Source of the DNA: an uncultured Prevotella sp.
Lineage (GTDB): Bacteria; Bacteroidota; Bacteroidia; Bacteroidales; Bacteroidaceae
DNA: 20,445 bases
Direction: 5' to 3'
Assembly: GCA_900550635.1 (NCBI GenBank)
Contig: URSZ01000033.1
Coordinates: forward strand, 1 to 20,445
Shown here in pieces: positions 15,708-20,445 of this stretch. The notes below the pieces were generated by a model. That model was not told the origin of the DNA. It worked only from the letters and a program-made list of their open reading frames with translations, and did no database searches. The position numbers were made by a program, and so were the translations under genes. The first letter of the stretch is position 1. Each line of letters opens with the position of its first letter.

Positions 15708-15807
15708 ATATGTCTGACATATTTCGAATTATGTCAGACATATTTTGAATTATCTCTGAGATATTTTTTCTTTGCTCCCATGTGGGGTAAACGTACTGAA
15801 AATCAGT
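15708..15807. repeat. Triple 21-bp palindrome element, copy C
   Basis: Units begin at 15708, 15729 and 15750, exactly 21 bp apart: ATATGTCTGACATAT (perfect palindrome), TTATGTCAGACATAT and TTATCTCTGAGATAT. In unit 3 the inner arms changed from GTC/GAC to CTC/GAG, keeping the pairing. Units 1 and 2 form a 42-bp inverted repeat (15705-15746) with one mismatch per arm pair. A T6 run follows unit 3. GTAAAC (15787-15792) and the hairpin ACTGA-AAA-TCAGT (15795-15807) match the tail of copy A, with one compensatory base-pair change. The element lies about 155 bases upstream of aguA. Confidence 0.87.
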
Positions 15808-15926
15808 TTTCACTTTTTCCTGCCCGAATACAGACATTTCCGTGTCGGGGTTTCCATTTTCTTGGGGCTTGTTTCGTCGGGCCGGGAGAATGCGGATTTT
15901 GTTAAAGCCTGCGCCTGTATGGTAAG

Positions 15927-16343
15927 CTAAAAGTCGCTGTTCGATATGATGTTGCAATGGTCTGCGCGGAGCACTTCTATGCAACGGTTCAAATCGTTCG
16001 GCCTTATTACCGTGTTTGCCGTTTTGCCTTCGGAGAAAGCATACATGTATTCGATAAAAATATCTTTCTTAGCCAGGCTCTCGAGAATTTTCGATAAAGC
16101 TCCCGGCACGTTGGGGCAACTGATACATACTACGTCGGTAAGTATGACTGCAAAGTTTGCGTTTCTCAGTACTTCAACCGCTTTGTCAACGTCGGAAACA
16201 ATGAGACGTAGTATTCCGAAGTCCGTAGTCTCGGCCATGCTGAATGCCTGCATGTTGATGTTGTTGGCTGCCAAAGCTTTTGCCACATCGTTTATCCGGC
16301 CGCTTTTGTTTTCAAGGAAAACGGAGATTTGTTTTATTATCAT
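15927..16343 (-). CDS. Double ACT-domain amino-acid-binding protein
   Basis: This 138-residue protein consists of two ACT domains (about 1-68 and 70-138) and nothing else. The first begins KQISVFLENKSGRINDVAKAL, the classical ACT ligand-loop pattern; the second has CISCPNVPGALSKILESLAKK. ACT domains bind amino acids and control enzymes of amino acid metabolism. As a stand-alone protein placed 16 bases after paaK at the end of the iorAB-aminotransferase-paaK operon, it probably senses an aromatic amino acid and modulates one of these enzymes; that target is inferred. It has no enzymatic or DNA-binding domain. Confidence 0.92.
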   Translation of the reverse strand: MIIKQISVFLENKSGRINDVAKALAANNINMQAFSMAETTDFGILRLIVSDVDKAVEVLRNANFAVILTDVVCISCPNVPGALSKILESLAKKDIFIEYMYAFSEGKTANTVIRPNDLNRCIEVLRADHCNIISNSDF

Positions 16344-16359
16344 AGTTGTAGCGTTTTTA

Positions 16360-17661
16360 TTATTTCAAAACTCGGTTGTCAATTACTCGCACGCTTTTAC
16401 CTTCACTGCGCGGTATGCTGTTGGGTTCCATTAGTTTGACATCGGCACTTATCGAGAGCACGCTTTTCAGACGGTCGGACAACTTCTTTTTGAGCTGCAA
16501 CATCATGCCCATTTCGTCGCAAAAATAATCTTTGCGCACTTCAACTTGCACCTGCAACGTATCGAGGTTGTTTTTGCGGTCGACAACCAGCATATATCGC
16601 GGTTCAAATTCCGGCAGGTCTAGTATGACGCTTTCAACTTGCGAGGGGAACACGTTTATTCCGCGGATAATAAGCATGTCGTCGCTTCTGCCCAAAATCC
16701 GGCTCATGCGTACGCATGTCCTTCCGCAGGGGCAATCGCCTTCCAGCAGCTCGGTGAGGTCTTTGGTTCGATACCTGAGTAGCGGCATACCTGTCTTGGT
16801 CAGGGTTGTGAAAACGAGTTCGCCCACTTGGCCGCGCGGCAGAACTTCCAGCGTATCGGGGTTTATGATTTCGGGGTAGAAATGGTCTTCGGCAATGTGA
16901 GAACCGTTTTTGCATTCACATTCGTATGCCACTCCCGGACCTATGATTTCGCTCAGTCCGTAAAGGTTGTATGCATTAAGCCCCAAACGTTCCTCTATCT
17001 CGTGGCGCATGTTTTCCGTCCACGGCTCTGCGCCGAAAGCTCCAATGCGAAGCTTGATGTCGTCTTTTGTCATGCCGTGTTTTTCCATTGCTTCGGCCAG
17101 ATACAGTGCATACGAGGGGGTGCAGGCAATGCCGGTGACGCCAAGGTCTCGCAGCAGGCGGAGATGTTTCTCTGTGTTACCGGTAGAAGTAGGTATAACT
17201 GTGGCGCCAATGTGTTCTACGCCATAATGCGCTCCCAAGCCGCCGGTAAACAAACCATAGCCGTATCCTACTGAGAATATATCGTTACGTGTTACTCCGT
17301 AGGCCGTTAGGCAACGCGCCGCGCTTTCTTTCCAGATTTCAATATCGCGCCTTGTGTATCCTACTACCGTGGGATTCCCTGTAGTACCCGAAGAAGCATG
17401 TATTCTTACTATTTCAGATTGTGAAGCCGATTGAAGTCCTGTAGGATAATTGTCGCGCAGGTCTTGTTTGGTGGTAAATGGCAATTTCACTATATCCTCG
17501 ATTGTTTGTATGTCTTCAGGCGACAAATCCATTTCTTGCATTTTGTTCCTGTAGAAAGGTACATTGTGATATACCAGATCAACTAACTTATGCAAGCGTT
17601 TGCCTTGCAAGTCGCTCATCTCATCGCGACTCATGCATTCTTTGTTTTTATTCCAAATCAT
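16360..17661 (-). CDS. paaK: Phenylacetate-CoA ligase
   Basis: The 433-residue protein is a normal-length PaaK of the acyl-adenylate-forming superfamily. It activates phenylacetate or a related arylacetate with ATP and CoA. The phosphate-binding loop is HASSGTTGNPTVVGY (88-102). YGLSEIIGPG and YRTKDLTELL follow, and then GRSDDMLIIRGINVFPSQVE, which begins the mobile C-terminal domain. CPCGRTC near the hinge is typical of PaaK. The gene lies 20 bases after the aminotransferase and 16 before the ACT gene. No aerobic phenylacetyl-CoA epoxidase genes are present, so the context points to anaerobic arylacetate conversion with IorAB rather than to ring cleavage. Confidence 0.95.
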   Translation of the reverse strand: MIWNKNKECMSRDEMSDLQGKRLHKLVDLVYHNVPFYRNKMQEMDLSPEDIQTIEDIVKLPFTTKQDLRDNYPTGLQSASQSEIVRIHASSGTTGNPTVVGYTRRDIEIWKESAARCLTAYGVTRNDIFSVGYGYGLFTGGLGAHYGVEHIGATVIPTSTGNTEKHLRLLRDLGVTGIACTPSYALYLAEAMEKHGMTKDDIKLRIGAFGAEPWTENMRHEIEERLGLNAYNLYGLSEIIGPGVAYECECKNGSHIAEDHFYPEIINPDTLEVLPRGQVGELVFTTLTKTGMPLLRYRTKDLTELLEGDCPCGRTCVRMSRILGRSDDMLIIRGINVFPSQVESVILDLPEFEPRYMLVVDRKNNLDTLQVQVEVRKDYFCDEMGMMLQLKKKLSDRLKSVLSISADVKLMEPNSIPRSEGKSVRVIDNRVLK

Positions 17662-17681
17662 GAGTTGTATGATTAGTTTTT

Positions 17682-19004
17682 TTAATTGTTTATCGGGTGG
17701 TCTTCATGAAATGCTCTCATGCGTTCTTCCATAATAGGATACAGGTCTTCTCGCATACGTGAAGTGCACGCACGCACGCCATGCTGTTCGCTTCCTGTTG
17801 TAGACAGGTTTATACAACTTACTCCGTAATGAAGCAGTTCGCAAAGTAATTCGCCGCCGCTCATGTTTCCATAACCTATGGTAAAGAAGAAGCCATCTCC
17901 AACAGGGCGTGTAACATCGTAATCGTATACTATATGAAAACCATTATCGGTAAATATTTTCTTCATGCGGTTTGCCCTTACTGCATATTCGTGAGTGTCG
18001 GAAACGAAATCAATCTCTCCGTCGCATGCGGCACGTAACATTTCTGCATACCCGTATTGTGTTGAAGCCGTGCAGCCACTTGTTATCATGTACAATATAG
18101 AGGCAATAAAAGTTTGTCCGAATATACCGGAGTCTTCATATCTTTCGGCTAACGCAGGGTAATAGGTGTCAAACAGTTTGTCGGATATACAAGCCAAAGC
18201 CATTCTCTGGCCGGCATAGCTGAATATTTTAGACGATGAAAGCATTATAATGTAATTATCAGTATACCGTGCCACTGTTGGAGGATAGGGCGGCTGATAT
18301 GGTTTACCTAAATCCTGGCGGAAATCCATACAGAAATATGCCATATCTTCTAAAACTGTAGCGTTGTAGCGCGTGGCAAACTCACCTATTATTTGTAACT
18401 CCTCTTTTTCTAAACAGATCCATGCAGGATTGTTGGGATTTGAATAAACTATTGCCGCGATGTCACCGTTACGCATGTAACGTTCTAATGGTTCACGCAG
18501 TGCTTGACCGCGATAGTTATGAATGTCGAAAGATTCCCATTCTACACCTATTATTCGTAACTGCGATTTTTGAATAGGGAAGCCAGGGTCGATGAACAAT
18601 ACTTTGTTTTGACCTTTATTACGTTGCGTGCACGCAATAAAAGAAGCAAAAGAAGCCGCTACGCTTCCAACCGTTGGAATACAGGACCGCGCACTTATGT
18701 CGATGTCTATAAATGCTTTGACAAAGCGGGAGGCCTGCTCCTTAAGCTCCTGCACTCCTGCAGCTGCGGGATACTGTGAGCCTACGCCTTTGTCTAAAGC
18801 AGCTTTTTCGGCCTCTATTCCTATTTTGTTTGCAGGAAGTCCAGGAGAGCCTTGGTCCATTCGAATGAAAGGTATTCCTGTAATGCTTTCCAGTCGTGAA
18901 GCGACCAATAATATTTCACCAATTGTTGCATTTGATAAATTGGCTATGTTTAGTTCTTTTACAACACGTTTCACCAATTCATCATCAAATACTTGATGTT
19001 TCAT
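17682..19004 (-). CDS. PLP-dependent class I/II aminotransferase, probably aromatic amino acid
   Basis: The 440-residue protein has the fold type I aminotransferase layout. The PLP lysine is K259 in LSSSSKIFSYAGQ. The cofactor-pyridine contact is in LEDMAYFCMDF (D220, Y223), and YSNPNNPAW (187-195) holds the conserved asparagine. The start lies 2 bases after iorB. Its place between an indolepyruvate/arylpyruvate oxidoreductase and an arylacetate-CoA ligase suggests that it interconverts arylpyruvates and aromatic amino acids; substrate choice is inferred from context only. It is longer than AspC or TyrB (about 400), with extra segments near 235-247 and at the C-terminus. Confidence 0.9.
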   Translation of the reverse strand: MKHQVFDDELVKRVVKELNIANLSNATIGEILLVASRLESITGIPFIRMDQGSPGLPANKIGIEAEKAALDKGVGSQYPAAAGVQELKEQASRFVKAFIDIDISARSCIPTVGSVAASFASFIACTQRNKGQNKVLFIDPGFPIQKSQLRIIGVEWESFDIHNYRGQALREPLERYMRNGDIAAIVYSNPNNPAWICLEKEELQIIGEFATRYNATVLEDMAYFCMDFRQDLGKPYQPPYPPTVARYTDNYIIMLSSSKIFSYAGQRMALACISDKLFDTYYPALAERYEDSGIFGQTFIASILYMITSGCTASTQYGYAEMLRAACDGEIDFVSDTHEYAVRANRMKKIFTDNGFHIVYDYDVTRPVGDGFFFTIGYGNMSGGELLCELLHYGVSCINLSTTGSEQHGVRACTSRMREDLYPIMEERMRAFHEDHPINN

Positions 19005-19006
19005 AT

Positions 19007-19600
19007 TTAAAATGCCTTTATTTTTGAACCAGCGACTTCAAATCCTATATCAAATGCTTTATTGTTCATTTCTACTATTGTTCCTCCTTTTGCGGCAAAG
19101 ACTCTGCCTATGCCTTCGCGTAGTTGTTCGGGTGTTATGATGTTTAAAACATGCGCTGCCGCGCCCAGAAGTATTACATTGGAGCACTTAGGCATATTAT
19201 TTTCTTTCGCGATTTTTTCAACGTCAAGTAGTATTACGTTTGCGAATGATTTCAGTTCTGCTAGCAAGGTTTCTTCTTCTGGATAATTAGGTATGTTTTT
19301 GATAGGAGACGAAGACGTTATAATCCATCCGTTTTTGTTCAGGTAAGGAAGATAGCGTAATGCTTCCATCGGTTCAAGTGAAATAATCATGTCTGCACAT
19401 CCTAAAGCTATAAGATCTGAAGCTATCTCTTTATCTGAAAGACGAAGGTTGGACTGAACATCTCCGCCACGTTGGCTCATTCCGTGTACTTCAGCTTGTT
19501 TCAGCATTAATCCGGAATTGGTTGCTGCTTCGCCTATGATGGTTGCGATAGTAAGTATTCCTTGCCCTCCAACACCTGAAAGTATTATGTCCTTTTTCAT
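19007..19600 (-). CDS. iorB: Indolepyruvate ferredoxin oxidoreductase, beta subunit
   Basis: The protein has 197 residues, the usual IorB length, and is the gamma-type domain of 2-oxoacid:ferredoxin oxidoreductases. It begins KKDIILSGVGGQGILTIATI, the glycine-rich signature of this domain, followed by EVHGMSQRGGDVQSNLRLSD, both highly typical. With IorA it interconverts arylpyruvate plus CoA with arylacetyl-CoA, CO2 and reduced ferredoxin. Its start overlaps the iorA stop by four bases (ATGA), so the subunits are translationally coupled. Confidence 0.95.
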   Translation of the reverse strand: MKKDIILSGVGGQGILTIATIIGEAATNSGLMLKQAEVHGMSQRGGDVQSNLRLSDKEIASDLIALGCADMIISLEPMEALRYLPYLNKNGWIITSSSPIKNIPNYPEEETLLAELKSFANVILLDVEKIAKENNMPKCSNVILLGAAAHVLNIITPEQLREGIGRVFAAKGGTIVEMNNKAFDIGFEVAGSKIKAF

Positions 19601-20445
19601 TGCTTATTTGAGCTTTTTTGTTTTAACTTACGGTTTAATGTCTGAATACATTCACGACGTGGAATGATAACGGAAACTCCGTTGTATTCAATTTCTTCAC
19701 GGATTATACGGGTTATTTCTTCCATGTTTTGTGGCAACGGAACTACTACCCGTATATGTTCCGGTAATACACCTAAGCCTCTGCATATGGCTTCGTATTT
19801 GTATGTTCCGGCAGAGTCTTGCCCGCCCGTCATTGCCGTTGTCAGATTATCGGAAATAACTACTGTTATATTTGCCTTGTCGTTAACTGCGTCCAGCAAA
19901 CCCGTCATACCGCTGTGTGTAAATGTTGAATCGCCAATAACTGATATGGCGGGGAATACACCGGCGTCGGCAGCACCCTTAGCCATCGTTATAGAGGCGC
20001 CCATGTCGACACATGTATCTATTGCACAAAATGGGGGCAACGCTCCAAGTGTATAGCAACCTATATCTGAAAAAATGCGGGCATTAGGATATTCTTTGGC
20101 AACTTTGTTTAAGGCTATATACACATCTCTGTGTCCACAGCCGCGACATAATGCAGGTGGGCGGGACACTACGTTGTTTGCGGTAGCATAGAACTGCGAG
20201 GACTTTATTTTCATGGCAGCGGCAACATTGTCGGGAGTAAGTTCTCCGGTGCGTGGCAGGTCGCCTGTAAGTCGTCCTTTTATTTCAAAATCTTTTCCCA
20301 ACAATCCTTTTATTTGTTCTTCAACGAATGGTTGTCCGTCTTCTACAACTAATATTTTTTTGCAGTTGTCTGCAAGCTGGCAGACCATTGTTTCAGGAAT
20401 AGGATATTGTGAAATCTTCAATATGGAAGACTCGTTATTGTCATA
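19597..20445 (-). CDS. iorA: Indolepyruvate ferredoxin oxidoreductase, alpha subunit, C-terminal part (cut by window edge)
   Basis: The frame is open to the right edge, so the N-terminal half is missing; 282 residues are visible. The apparent start at 20421 is an internal TTG, not the true one. The thiamine-diphosphate domain is seen: RPPALCRGCGHRDVY, SDIGCYTLGALPPF, and GDSTFTHSGMTGLLDAVND with the Mg-TPP-binding GDS...N pattern through ISDNLTTAMTGGQDS. Upstream, ISQYPIPE to LVVEDGQPFVEEQI is the usual link between the pyruvate-binding and TPP domains. The protein ends IIPRRECIQTLNRKLKQKSS without the C-terminal two-[4Fe-4S] ferredoxin domain of archaeal IorA, and iorB starts immediately, so no such domain is encoded here. 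Confidence 0.94.
   Translation of the reverse strand, partial: YDNNESSILKISQYPIPETMVCQLADNCKKILVVEDGQPFVEEQIKGLLGKDFEIKGRLTGDLPRTGELTPDNVAAAMKIKSSQFYATANNVVSRPPALCRGCGHRDVYIALNKVAKEYPNARIFSDIGCYTLGALPPFCAIDTCVDMGASITMAKGAADAGVFPAISVIGDSTFTHSGMTGLLDAVNDKANITVVISDNLTTAMTGGQDSAGTYKYEAICRGLGVLPEHIRVVVPLPQNMEEITRIIREEIEYNGVSVIIPRRECIQTLNRKLKQKSSNKQ

Larger units (their letters stand above)
15550..15926. other. Intergenic region between the ACT gene and aguA
   Basis: These 377 bases separate two minus-strand operons. They hold the aguA promoter, copy C of the triple-palindrome element (15708-15807), and a 5-bp inverted repeat (CCCGA/TCGGG, about 15823-15849) downstream of the ACT gene that could be a weak hairpin. 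On the minus strand, units 1 and 2 of copy C form a long hairpin followed by seven Ts, which could end transcription of the ior operon. A minus-strand frame through the element (15694-15984) only reflects the repeat and the ACT gene in another frame. Confidence 0.6.

Noticed and set aside
15694..15984. Minus-strand reading frame with 7-residue repeats (NMSDI-type) across copy C
   Set aside because: The 21-bp period is seven codons, so the repeat stays in frame by chance. Copies A and B have stop codons in the same frame, and most of the remaining frame overlaps the ACT gene out of frame. The repeat is conserved as a palindrome, not as a protein.
20419..20421. TTG at 20421 as the start of iorA
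   Set aside because: The frame stays open to the window edge and the visible protein lacks the whole N-terminal half of IorA, so the gene is cut by the edge and this TTG is internal.

Overview
The window looks like chromosomal DNA from a Bacteroidales-type bacterium, probably an anaerobic gut or oral relative of Bacteroides, Parabacteroides or Prevotella. The evidence is Bacteroidetes -7 promoter boxes (TAnnTTTG, once with a perfectly spaced TTTG -33 box), almost no Shine-Dalgarno sequences, DUF3127 and DUF1460 proteins, a Tat-signal Gfo/Idh oxidoreductase, and an IorAB/PaaK arylacetate gene set. I see no IS element, phage, integrase, tRNA, rRNA or CRISPR array.

Layout from left to right. 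Positions 1-2433 (minus strand) hold the histidine genes hisH-hisA-hisF-hisI(E); hisI(E) is cut by the left edge. Positions 2742-5708 (minus) hold a secreted family 43 glycoside hydrolase followed after 16 bases or fewer by DNA primase dnaG. Positions 6292-9731 (plus) hold an exported oxidoreductase, a DUF3127 protein with an SSB-like acidic tail, an OmpA-like glycine-zipper lipoprotein, and the monofunctional transglycosylase mtgA. Positions 9761-11571 (minus) hold an EamA transporter and a DUF1460 amidase-like protein. Positions 11933-12976 (plus) hold a secreted EEP-family phosphoesterase that overlaps rlmH tail to tail. Positions 12964-15549 (minus) hold agmatine deiminase, N-carbamoylputrescine amidase and rlmH. 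Positions 15927-20445 (minus) hold iorA (cut by the right edge), iorB, a PLP aminotransferase, paaK and a double-ACT protein, packed as one operon.

Three metabolic modules can be read directly. HisHAF and HisI(E) supply middle steps of histidine synthesis. The two deiminase/amidase genes convert agmatine to putrescine. The iorAB-aminotransferase-paaK-ACT operon fits interconversion of arylacetates and aromatic amino acids, and an amino-acid-binding ACT protein may sense the product.

The most unusual feature is a family of three intergenic elements (about 5910-6010, 11670-11761 and 15708-15807). Each has three tandem 15-bp palindromes, consensus ATATGTCnGACATAT, at an exact 21-bp period, then a T-run and a small A-rich-loop hairpin. 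All three point the same way, and each lies 100-200 bases upstream of a minus-strand gene (glycoside hydrolase, EamA transporter, agmatine deiminase). In several neighbouring units the unpaired central bases are complementary, so two units can also fold into one long hairpin, with arms up to 20 perfect bp. The element could be a set of helically phased operators or a REP-like hairpin family; the window alone cannot decide.
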